Positions 35,789 to 47,700 of a DNA stretch of 64,000 nt are shown here, piece after piece. Source of the DNA: Proteles cristata cristata (lineage: Eukaryota > Chordata > Mammalia > Carnivora > Hyaenidae); the NCBI GenBank assembly GCA_017311185.1, contig JAESUZ010004792.1, positions 930,001-994,000 on the forward strand, written 5' to 3'. The notes under the pieces were generated by a model. The model was not told the DNA's origin, ran no database searches, and saw nothing but the letters and a program-made list of their open reading frames with translations. Numbering within the stretch: the stretch's first letter is position 1; every line of letters starts with the position of its first letter. Made by a program: the position numbers and the translations under genes.

Positions 35789-38700
35789 CTAAGAGGAAAG
35801 GGAACAGGTGCGCCAAACAAATGGGAAGAAAATAAAGTGAGTGAAAAGGAAGATCATCACCTCACACACTCACCTTTTTCATTTGCTGGGACATCTATCC
35901 TGGCTTTCTGGTATGACAGCGAGAATCTCTGAGTGTGGCAGGGCCTGGAGGCCACTACAGCAGAGGCCCCCGCGCTGGCTATATGAGTAACCAACAACCT
36001 GCACTTGATCCCTGCTCCTACTGAGCCAAGAAAGTAGGATAGGTCTAGTCAATAGGCATTTCTTTTTTATCTTTCATTTAATAGTTAATATATTAATATA
36101 TATTATCTACCATAGGTTTTCACTCATATGTGGAACAGGAGAAACTTAACAGAGGACCATAGGGGAGGGGAAGGGGAAAAAATAGTTAAGGAGAAGGAGG
36201 GAGGCAAATGACAAGAGACTCTTAAATACTGAGAATAAATTGAGGGTTGATGGGGGTGGGGGAAAGGGGAAAATGGGTGACGGGCATGGAGGAGGGCACT
36301 TGTTGGGATGAGCACTGGGTGTTATTATGGAAACCAACTTGACAAAAAAACTATATGAAAAAAATAAATCTGTTATCTAGTATTTCTAGTATTTTTCTTT
36401 TTATTAAAGTAGTATCAGTATATTTTTTTACTGCCGCTTGGGTACCAAGCATCGTTCTAGATGGTGGGGATCAAGGCTTCTAAGAAGGGGTTGGGACTCA
36501 TTTTTTCACCACCCTTGCCCCCAGCAGTGATGGACTTTGCCCAAGATTTCAATCCCTGTAAGAGAACCAGGCCTGGCCCTTCCAAGACTTCCAGAGCCAC
36601 TCCTCTGCCTCATGGCCCTTCTGCAGAAAGGGTAGTAAAGTGCTGGGTTTCTAGAAGATTATACTTAACTGTGGGGTGAGGAGGAAGAAACAAACATTAC
36701 AGACTTAAAAAATACAGAAATGAAATTTTCAGATACTGAAAGCAGCACAAAGAAAGCTGAAAACAGGGCCATGTGAGAGCCAGTGACTGATGCACACTTC
36801 TACCCTCGGACGGAGTCACATCTGAGTCTCAAATGGAGCCTTCCAAAGCTCCAAGGGAGCAGTGTTCCCAACAGAAGGAAGGGCAAACGTGAAACCCCGG
36901 GGTTAAGAGCCATCATGCCACATTTCAGAGACAGATGGAAGGCTATCACAGCTGAAGCAGAGTGAACAGAGAACAGAGAGGCAGGAAAGACAGAGAAGGG
37001 TATTGTAAGGAATTCAAAATCTGCTCTGGTGGCAGTGGAAGTTTCTGGAAGGTTTTAATCAGGTGTGTGCGTGTGTGTGTATGTGTGTGTATGTGTGTGT
37101 GTGTTCCCACATGTGCATGCACACTGCCATGGCCGAAAGAGGATGCTATTACATTTTCTAAAGATCACTCCAGTTGCTGGGTGTAGAATATACTACAGCA
37201 AGGAGCAAGGATGGACCAGGACAACCAGTGAAGTAGCCCCTGCAATAATTAGGGTGAGGATAAGAGTAACTCAGAATTGGGTCTTAGCAGTTGAAATGGA
37301 CTGAGGATATACTGTAAAAGTTGGGCCCACAGACCTTACTAAGTGGATTGCACAGGACATGTGAGAATAGGGAAAGAAGCAATGGTGAAGGAGGCCAAGC
37401 AGGGAGGTAGGCACCAGTGCCATTTGTGAGGCTGGGGGAGAAGTGAGGAGATGCAGGTTTGGAGAGGATAACCAATAACTCTATTTTGGACAATTCAAAG
37501 GCTTATAAAATGTCTAAGTGCAAGTTCAGCAGGCAACTGGAAATATGAGACTTGAGCTTATGGAAGAGATTGGGGCTAAAAACAGACATTTGAGAGTCAT
37601 CAACATATTACAGGACACTGTAACAGAACAAGAGGGAAAAAAACTTCTGATGTGGCTCTTTTTGTTTAAAAAAGAGAGAGAGAGAGAGAGAGATGTAGAC
37701 AGGTGGGTACGTGGGTCTTCAATTGCAATGAGCTTAAATATGTTGAACATTCAGCTTTGGGTTCCAATGTCTTACCCAAATCCTTAAAAAAAGCATCTTC
37801 CATTTTTCTACCTCACGACTCCCATCTATAAACTAATAGGATAATAGCACCACCCAAAGGCTAAGTGAGAGACAAGTGTCTACTGTCTTCCAGAGATTTC
37901 AGGGGCTTCTACAGAACACTCCAAAGAAAGTTACTCTCCAGTGGTTATTAAAGATTTGCAAGGAAACTGTGCAGCTGTCTTTTTTTTTTTTTTTTTCTCT
38001 ACAGCCTGTCATAAGATTCCTAAAACCATTGGTAAAAAGTACACGAGGGGCACCTGGGTGGCTCAGTCGGTTGGGCATCCGACTTCGGCTCAGGTCATGA
38101 TCTCATGGTTCGTGGGTTTGAGCCCCGTGTTGGGCTCTGTGCTGATGGCTAGCTCAGGCCTGGAGCCTGTTTCAGATTCTGTGTCTCCTTCTCTCTCTGA
38201 CCCTACCCTGCTCACGCTGTCTCTATATCTCTCTCAAAAATAAATAAAATATTAAAAAAAAAAGTACATGATAAATATTAAGGAGTTTTCAAAGTGTAAA
38301 AAAAGGCTGAATTATTTTTGCATGATCTTAGAAGCCACCTATCACTACTGAATAAACATCAGACATAATTCAATAGAAATGTCCTTTCTACAAGATAAGG
38401 AGATTTCATTCTATCTCACTGAGAAAAGTTTGGTCATCCTACAGAGGCTGGGTCCATGCCACAATGTCCCTTAAGTATTTAGTAGGGATAATTCCCATGT
38501 CCAACTAGAAGGTCTGAAATAATAGAGAAATATATAAGGAGAATAGGGATATTTCCAAAAGGCATATTATAGAATGGGGAAAAAAGATGCTATTTATGTT
38601 GTTTAAAAATGCACTAAAACAATATATTTTCTAGAGTTATATGCACAGCAAGTCTCTGAAAGCATGCATACTACCAAGAAGGATGGTTCCTGGGTGGGAG

Positions 38701-41700
38701 AAAAAAATTTGGAAGACAATCGGGGACTTTATCTTTCTAATTTTTTTATTTAAAAATTATATGTATTATTTGAAAATTCATATTAAAAAGAAACAACATA
38801 AGCTGGTGGGCTTAATTCGAGAGAAAACCCACGGCACCTGGGTGGCTCATTTGGTTACACATCTGACTTTGGCTCAGGTCATGATCTGCAGTCCATGAGT
38901 TAGAACCCCACATCAGGCTCTGTATTGAGAGCTTGGACCCTAGGACCTGCTTTGGATTCTGTCTCCCTCCTCTGCCCCTACCCCATTTGCTCTCTGTGTC
39001 ACTCTCTCTCTCTCAAAAATAAACATTAAAAAAAATCTTTTTTAATTCTAGAGAAAACCCAAGGTTGGGTTCCTGAGCCAAACAATCCCATAATAAAAGT
39101 GGAGAGACGTGGAAAGAGAAGATCTGCCATTTACCGGATCTTTTCTTTGACTTCGAAGAGCCCTTGGATGACTTTTTGGGCTTCTTTATCCGTTGGTATT
39201 TCAGAGCCTCCAGCCTCTCAGGTGCAGCAGCATGCCCGGGTGCAGGTGGATGTGTTCTAGAAGGGACAATTAGAGAGCCAAAGGTCAGCTCCCAGAAGGG
39301 GGAGCTTTTGAAGAGGGGCTGGAAGAAAACCACACAGCCGGCCCACAGGAGGATGAGTACAGTTCTATGGAGTCCTAGGGTATCTGCAATAGTTCCTTGA
39401 CACCTGCTTCTTGATTACTCCTGGAAGGGAGAAAACCCAGTAGAAAGCTCCAGCAGTGGTAGGCCTACCTCAGGTGGAAACCAATCTGTAGAACAATCAG
39501 AAGACCTAAAAGAGGGAGACAGAGACTTTAATAGTGAGCCCCATCCCATATCACTCAAACCCAGAGGAGGAAGGTCAAAGAAGAAAACAGCTTCAATGCC
39601 CAAAGTTCTTAGAAATCATCACAACCAAGACCTTTAAGTGAAAAGTAAAAGGGCAGATTAAAGCAGTAGGTGAGTCATCCCACTCCAATTAACTGTCCTC
39701 CAGAAAAGAGAAGTCCAGGGCTATATGAGAAACCCAATATCCAGTGAGATGGAGGTACATAAAACCCAGCTTCTCTGGGCTTCTTCTCCATCTGTAAGAG
39801 GCAGGGAGAACACGAGCAGCTAAAAGTAACAGGTACTTGTCAATCTACCAACATTTCAGCAGGGGTGTCTCCCTGACCCTCTGCAGTCTAGGCTCAGCTA
39901 TGTAAGTGAATAAAAGAAGGTAAAAGTAGATTATGATGGTTAGTGTCCAAATTCCTTGCCATCGGTAGCAAGCGTCTAGTGAATCTCTACATTTTAAGAC
40001 TGAGTAGAGAAACCAGGGTTGGGAAACACACCATGTATATCGGCTTCCTTCTCCCCCAGCTGCAGAGCAGAAGCTGTCATTTGCCTGATGGATCAACTAT
40101 GAGGTTAGAACAAAGTTCACAATTCAACTGGAGCCTGTGCAGCCCACATGACAAAGGGAACCAAAGGTAACTGGGGGGATGGACTGTCTGTGACAATCTG
40201 TGCATATTGGAGAGAATTTTTCAAAAGTCCTAAAATCTAGAAGACATGTATATGTTACCAACGTCACTTCTTCTCAAAGTAAGCCAAACTCGGAGCCTGA
40301 GGAATAAAGGGGGAGAGAGAGGTGTCGCTCTTTCTTTCCTGACGGTGCTGGCTTTAGCACGCCATCAGGGAAGCAGGTGATTCCTAGAACCATTCTAGAA
40401 CCATGGTGGACTGAGGTGAATCACACTCTTCCTCAATCCCTACATCTTCTTCCATCTCCATCACTAGCTTTGGGCAAATTCTGATTAAAGGGTGTAGGAC
40501 AGCCAACCCTTTGTGAGGGGAAAAGAAGTCCCCAGGGGCGAGCAAAAAGCAATCTGAGGTTGAACAACAAATGACAGAGGGATGGAAGGTCTGCAGCCCC
40601 ATCTCCCCAGTAATGGCCATATTTGTGGGGATGAAGGAAGAAAAAACTTACAGACCAATTGTTGATAAGCCTCTGGTCTCTGGGGTTTCCTGAATTAACG
40701 GGCAATGAAGCAACCTCCATCTTCTTTGATGGATATCATCAGTCCACAGCCTTTTAGTAAATAAAGTATCAAGAATCTCCTCCAAAGTTCAGGTCAGAGA
40801 CAACTTGTAGATTTTCCATATTCCCCTGATAGCACAGGGCTAAGGGGCCCCACCTACATGCACACACAGGCAACACACGATCTCATCTTGTAGAGAAGTC
40901 CAACTCACCATTAGAAGCCAGGTCTTCCACCCCCAAAGACCCAACCCGCCAATTCCCCATCCCCTCCTCTTTTAAACTCTACCCACAGAGATCCTATACA
41001 GCAGGTGCCGCTGCCAGGGAATCTGGAAGTCAGGAAAAGAGTGGAGATGGCTAGGGTATGAGGGAGCATGACTTTGCACTACTGGCAGAATGTCCTCATC
41101 CCCTTCTCATCCTTGACTAGGGTTTCTTCAGCTGCCTAAAAGGAAAATCAAAGGTATGAATCCGCCATTCAGTTTACCTGTCCCTTGGTCCTGGCCAGCC
41201 TCTTCAGAAAGACCACACAAGGTGAGTGGTGCAGTCTGAAGAAGCTTATGACAAGCAAGTGGACCCAGGGAGCAGTGTTTAAACAACATAATCCAGGGTG
41301 ACCCAGGAGGACATAAGAGACACTGGTTCAGGGTGCCCCTGAAGATTCCTAGGGATTCTCCAAGCCAGGTGAAACTTCAAGAGATATTATTCTGAAAATT
41401 AGCATAGTAGTACTTTTATCATTTCTCTTATATAGCATTTATTTATCACTTACCATGCCAAGCACTGATCTATGTTCTCTACAACAGTTTTCTTTAATCC
41501 TTGCAACAACCCTAAAAGGTAAATGCTATACTGATCCTATTTTCTCAGAGGGTGAAACTGAATGTTAAGCAGCTTGTCTGATAATCCAGTTGTTATGTGA
41601 CAGAGCCAAGGTTCTCAACATTAGGCTAAAGTGCTCTTCTAACTTCTTCCTAAAGAAAACAGGTACAGAGCTATCTAGAAGAAAAACAGTACTTTCAGAC

Positions 41701-44700
41701 CTCCCCTGAGAATCAGTGTGGCACAGCCAGGGTAAGACAGACCAGGGATTGGAAAAAGCTGACTGATGTTATATCTTCAAGCAAAAATTCCCAAACAGTA
41801 AATCCACTGAGAAGGATAAGCCAAATGTCCCTTGTGAAACAGCCAAGCTCCAGCCCTTCCAGGACACCTGCCGTCCACCTGTTTTTGCTTTGGGCTCGGG
41901 GCTCAAACACAGAAACAGAAGGCTCACAACCATTTAGCCCAGGACCTTGGCTGCTTAGCTCTATGCTTATCCGGAATAGTGGAGAAAAGACACAGGCAAA
42001 AGGGTTCAAAAGGCAGGCAAACCACAGATTAGAAAAGCTAAAATCCACGGGACATTTCCTGCCCTTATTGCCCTGAGGGCTGACCACTCCAACACTTTGC
42101 AGCTGCCTGCCCCAGTCAGCAGAGGCAGTGATTTAAGGAGCATTTTCATCCTCTTCACGACTGCCTGACAGCAGACTCTGCTCGTCTGACCTTAGACTGT
42201 GGAGTGGAGGCTGAGGAGATCCACTCACGTATGAGGCATAGCTAAGAAAAAGGTCACTTTGTTCTCCATACAGAGGAGAAAGCCAGGATTGTGGAGGTCA
42301 GAGTCTACCCAACTTTGACAACAGACGGTACCTTTCTAGTGGGGTCAGGGGACAAACCCAGTGTTTGGCCTCAGAACTCAGGAGAGACTTGTTTCCAAAT
42401 GGGAGCTCCTTCCTGGGCTTTACGCAGGAAAAGGGGCCCCATCCACCCTCCCAGACCCACCTGATCAGAGGCCAAAGTCAGCACTAACAGGAGAGGGGAT
42501 TCAAGGGGGGTGTGAGAAGAGGGTAGCTACTGGCATGAGAGAGGGAGCCGAGAGAGGCACCAGCCTCCCAGGCGGCCACGGAAGGGGCAGGTCCACGCAA
42601 TACAACTCCCCGCTCTGAGGAGGGAGTTGGGAAGAGGAGAAAAAGGGGAGAGAGAGGAGGAGGAGAGGCGGGAAGACAACTGCGGGTTTGGGGAGAAGGA
42701 ACAGGAGAGAGACTGAAGGAAACAGGAACAAAGCGAGAACGAACGTAGACAAGACGTGTCACATCTTCTCCAAGCAAGACCAAGTGGAGACACATGCAAA
42801 GGCGCAGCATGAAGACAGCGTCTGAAGAGGAGCCTGACGCCTCCCAATGGCCCCAGCAGCTACCGCGCCCAGGGAGCTCTCAGCAAGCAGGAGTGAGCGG
42901 TGGCTCTTGCTGCCCACCTCAAGGTCTAACTCCGAGGCTGCAGGGAGCACTTTACTCTCCTAGGCTGGGGATACTGGCCAGGCCCCGAGGAACCAATTCT
43001 CCCTCGTCGCTGCCCTTGGTTTCTGGGTTTGCCACAGCAGTGAGAGTATGACAGCTCAGCTCTCAGACCTGGCACAGTGGGGACGTTGTGAAGAGGGGGG
43101 TCAACAGTTAGGTGAAGGGAGTGGCAGTAACAATGGGGAATGAGGTCCAGGCGTTTTCCAGGAGTGGAGTGAGAACTGGTCCTGGTGCTATCGCCTCTCT
43201 GGGAGTGCCAGAGGGGTCATAACTGGGGTTCAGGGAGGGAGGGTCGTGAAGGTGGGGGATGGTCCAGTCACCATCCCCTGGAGCACCCACCCAGCAGGCC
43301 ATAGGAGGCCCCTCACGAAGGGAGGCTCATAACTATTTCCTGACACCCTCCCTGCTCTCTCCAGTACTAATGGCTGCACTGTAGCACCCAACCAACGGGA
43401 GACACGATCTCAGGGCCTCTTAGCTGCTAAGAATTTTATAGCTGCAGATCATAAGGGAATGTCACAGAGGTCCAGTCCTCCTTATGGGAGGCCACTCTTG
43501 TGACTGAAGATTTATAGTCCTGAGTTCGGACAATCAGCCTCCCCTGACATCGCTAGGTGGGCAAGGGGTGCAGATGCTTCTCAGCTAGAGAAGCCAGGAG
43601 GCTCTCCTGCCCCCACACTGCTTCTTTCCAGAAGCACAGCCAATGGCGTCCATGGCAAAAAGAAGCATCTTAGTCACCATGAGAGACAGTGAGTCTCGGG
43701 TGACCCTAAGCCTCTCTGTAAGGGACTCCACACCCCTCTAAATGCCCAAGTTCCCAGACCTCCACCTGGCAGAACACCAGAAGAGGACCAACCTCAGTGG
43801 AGAGCAGAGGAAGGAGCATAGCCCTTCACCGCTCAACTTCCTCCTGCCCAGGGGAAGCCTGTCCCCTCCCTCTGGGGAGCTCCTCCCAAGACCCTAGAGC
43901 TGTGACACAAGTTCACCAGGAGTGACTACTACAGGGACCTTGGAGGCTATTTAAGCATGAGAGCGAGGTCCACATCTCAGTCCTCTAACAACCAAGAGTG
44001 GGCTACAGAAGGCAAGGAACCTGGGAAGTGGTGACATTTCCCTGCCCTTGCCCTCACAGGACTACAGGTGACCCGGTCCTAAGGAAGACCCAGCTATTGA
44101 GGGAGGGAACTGGGCTACACCCCCATCCCTGTGCTCCTTGAGAATATTAGTAAGATTCCAAGAAGACTGTGAGGGACCAGCAACCCCATGGAAAGATCTG
44201 AGCCTCTGGGGGTGGGGGTGGGGAGGGGCAGGAAGGAAGGGCGGATGCTATGCCTGAGGGCAGAAGAGGGTCTGTTTCTGGATATGAGTGTGGCCCTGAC
44301 GTTTCCGGAGGTGCAGAGAGGCAAAGCAGATCTTAGGCATTCTAGGCCCCTTGGGGTACATGCAGGGTCCCAGGGGGCTTCTGTGGGAGGCCCTGGGTGT
44401 GTTGGCAGCAGGGATCTGAGTGAGGAATACTGCAGGGTGGCTGTGGGACAGGCTTGGCATGTGGGGTGGGAGTCAGAAGCTGCAGCTAGGCGGTGCCCGA
44501 GCGTGGCCTGGTGAGGCTGTTGGAGCAGCATGATGTGGGGAACCCAGAAGCCGTGGGAACAGAGCAGCGTAGTCTGCCGCCCACAGAGGGGGTGAGGGGA
44601 CATGGTTTGGATTCCCCTGTAAAGTAAGCGATGGCCCTGCCGAAGCCCCATCCGCCTGTCCACCCCCCCGCCCCACCCCAGCCGCGGAGCTCCCTTACCT

Positions 44701-47700
44701 ATTGAGCTGAGGAGAGGCTTGTCTCGACAACACTGCCCAGATAGCTGAGATCAATCAGAAACAAAGCAGTTATCAACACGGGCCGTGGGGGAACCACCCA
44801 CGCACACCCAGAGGGGAGGAGGGGAGGAGCACAGGGGCCAGAGAACCACAAGCGAGGCCAGAGAATGGGGTGAGGGGAAGGAGAGGAGAGAGACAGAGAA
44901 CCAGACGGCACGATGGACGAGGCAGATGGGCGCTGCACAAAGCACAGACAGGGCTGCGGCGCACAGCATCTCCTGCGCAGACAGAGGCACGGGGTCCCGT
45001 GGGTGCGCCATGCCTGGCGTCCTAGCTAGAGCTCTCCTCCACCTTCTCCACCTGCCAGGAGCAGGGGGGAGTGGGGCGGAGGCCGTACTTCCAGGTACCA
45101 GAGAGGGTGGGAGTGTATGGGGCAGGGGAAGGGCGCTGGGCTCCCTCCTCTCCAACCACCTCCCATCCTGCCTACCACCGAGCCAGCCTCCTCTGGAACA
45201 CTCTGCTCCCCTGCACAGGCGGCCACATCAAGAAGAGAGACCAAAGGACGGAACCAGAGAGAAAGAGAGAGAGGGAGGGAGGGCAGGAGGGACCGGGGGC
45301 ACTACAGAGACGTGGCAAGCCCTTCGGAGCAAGTCAGGCCAACCCAAAGAAGATGGAGAAGGAAGAAAGACAGACAGAGAGAAAACCAGACTTGAGGAGG
45401 AAGGAAGGGGCCAGGGGAGGAGGAGGAGGGAAGAGGAGGGCTGGGAAGGAAAGATGAGAGAGAGGCACAGACGGGCGTCCAGGCCGACTCTGGTACCTGG
45501 AATACCAGCTGCTACAGTTTAGTGTGTGCCCTCTCAGGCAGGCTGGTCGCAGGAGCTTGTCTGTCTGTCTGTCTGTCTGCCGCTTCCTGCGAGGCACACA
45601 GGTTGGGGTAGGGTATGTGGCTCCGGGCACACGGTTCACAGGCCTGAGATTTTGCCCCCAGCCTCCAGGATGCACCCCCTGAAGAGTCTGGGGGAGGGGG
45701 CCCAGCACTTGCTAGGCTGCTAAGGGCAGGAAGTTGGGAGGAGGAGCCCCAGGCCTGGTGGTCCAGGGAAATGAGGCTTCAGGGTCCTGCTTAGCAGGGA
45801 GGACAGCCTGGGGAAAGGAAGGAGGCTGGATACCAGGTCTCTGGGTAAACCCTGGAACCACTCCCAAAGCCAGGATCATGGGGATATGATCTCTAAGCGT
45901 AAGTGAAGTGACCCCTCACTCGGACACATCACACCCTCCTCCCCTTGCCCAAGTGTGTCCACTCCACATCACCCTGGGAGCCTCCTGAGATCTCTGGGCT
46001 GAGTGGAGGAGATCCCTCATGCTCCTGGCAGGGTACCTGGGCAGGTAAGCCCCACCCTCAACCCCATGCCCACACCCTGTCGATGACAAGACCAGAACTC
46101 TCCTGAAGGGATGCTGCAGCATGTCCAGACAAGCCCTGTCATTTGGGTTGACGGAAGGGGTGGAGAGCAGGTAAGGAATGGGGGGTGGAAGATGACCAGG
46201 TGGAGGTGGGCAGGAGAAACCAGCTCACACTCACCCTGAAGTAGGTAATGGCGGTGGGGGGGGCTCTGGTCTGAGCAGCTCCTCCCCCATCCTTCGAGGG
46301 GAAGGCGTCTGTCCAAACACATCCAGGTTGTCCGCAGGCCCTGCAGGGCCCGGCGGAGGGGAGGGGTAGCCTGTGGCCAGAGTGGTGAAGCCCATGGTGG
46401 GTCGGTAGCTGGGACTCCCGCTGCGGCTGCTCTGGGAAGGGGAGCCGGTGGACGGCGTGGACTTGCGAGAGAAGCTGACAGCGGCCGGCGGCTGCAGGGT
46501 GATCTCTGACATCTCTGCCTGCTGCAGGAGGCCCGGGCGGGGCCGGGCCCGGGCGGCAAGCTCAGGGGAGCCAGTGCGGGAGCTGAGGGGACTTTGGGTC
46601 AGAGGCGAGAGCCGGGAGGGCTGTAGCACCACTTGATGTAAACTGGGCTCGGCGCGCCTGGCCTGCCGGGGGCTAGGCCGGGGCCGGGGCTGGGGCTCGT
46701 ACCACCGAGTGTCCAGGCCAAATGTGCTGGGGCCGCTGTGCCCCCCCGGCTCAGCCGGCTCGGGGTAAGGCAACACGGGTATGCCCATACCTTGGCTGGT
46801 ATGTCTTAGCTGCCCTTGGCTCACCAGAGGTTGCATAGGTCTGTCCTGCCACTTAGCGGAGGTGGGCGCTGGGGCGGGGCCTCTGCCTGGCGACTTGCCT
46901 GCCCAGCCCTTGGGCGCCTCCAGAGACAGGATGCCCGGGTAGGCCGCGGGCACCTGCAGGGAGGTGGGGGGCAGTCCTCGGGGGAGGCAGGCCTTGGGCT
47001 GCAGACTCTCGGCTACGTCACAGGGGTGCAGCTGGTGGGGAAACATCATGGCCGGGGTTTCCAGTCCCCCAAAGGGGAATTCTGGCCGGCCCCAGGGCTC
47101 AGGGGAGCGCCCTCCCGTGGGTGTCTGAGTCAAGGGCAACGTGCTGTTGGAAGCGTTCTCTCCGTTTTCCTCAGGAATGGTGGGGTGGCCAAAAGGCCCC
47201 TCAGTGTGCAGGGGTGGGGAGGACATGACAGAGCTCAAGGGGCTGCCCACTTCTGGCATGTAGAAGGGTGGTGGCTCCACCTCCCCAGGGCTGCTGCTGC
47301 TGAGGTACCCATAATACTGGCCATGGTGGAAGGGCCGGGGGGCAGGAGGTCTGGCTTGGCCTGTGGCCTGGAGCCGACCTTCCAGGCCGCCGGGGCCCTC
47401 CAGCCCACGGGGCTGGAACCGAGGGCTGTATGCTGGTGGTGGCAGGTAGGACTCCTGGCTGGATGACAGAGGGGTCAGCTGGGACTTCAAGGCAGTCACA
47501 GATGTGGGCACCAGCGGGTCCTCATTCTCCTCGTCTGACTGGCGGAACTCGGGGTACATGTCTGTCTCCTCGGCAAAGGGAAAGCCCTCAATGCGCCTGC
47601 TCTTCATCGAGGGCTCCATCTCGGAGGGATCCATCACAAAGCGGCCATCAGGGCCTCTGCTGATGAGCTCAATGGGCGTCGTGGCCTCAGCCTCAGCCTC

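Larger units (their letters stand above)
35789..39134 (-). other. IGSF9B: Last IGSF9B intron (3.3 kb)
   Basis: Dominated by repeats: an L1 3' end, antisense L2 with a (GT)n tract, a (GA)n run and two SINEs. No exon-like element is seen. Confidence 0.6.
39257..46234 (-). other. IGSF9B: Long IGSF9B intron (7.0 kb) after the giant exon
   Basis: Contains two candidate alternative exons (44,699-44,732 and 40,652-40,750), a MIR at about 41,425-41,640, a (CTGT)n tract at 45,558-45,580 and purine-rich DNA around 44,790-45,470. It has no young SINE, unlike the final intron. Confidence 0.6.

Noticed and set aside
40917..41015. Possible exon with a strong GTGAGT donor and CTGGCAG acceptor
   Set aside because: Nearly open in phase 2 but meets TAA one codon before the donor, and I recognise no peptide; kept only as a note.
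44785..45522. 245-codon plus-strand open frame
   Set aside because: Lies in an IGSF9B intron, strongly biased to Gly/Arg/Glu from purine-rich DNA, overlapped by other frames of similar length, and with no recognisable domain.
46816..47466. 216-codon plus-strand open frame
   Set aside because: Antisense shadow of the GC-rich IGSF9B giant exon, whose codon bias leaves the opposite strand open.
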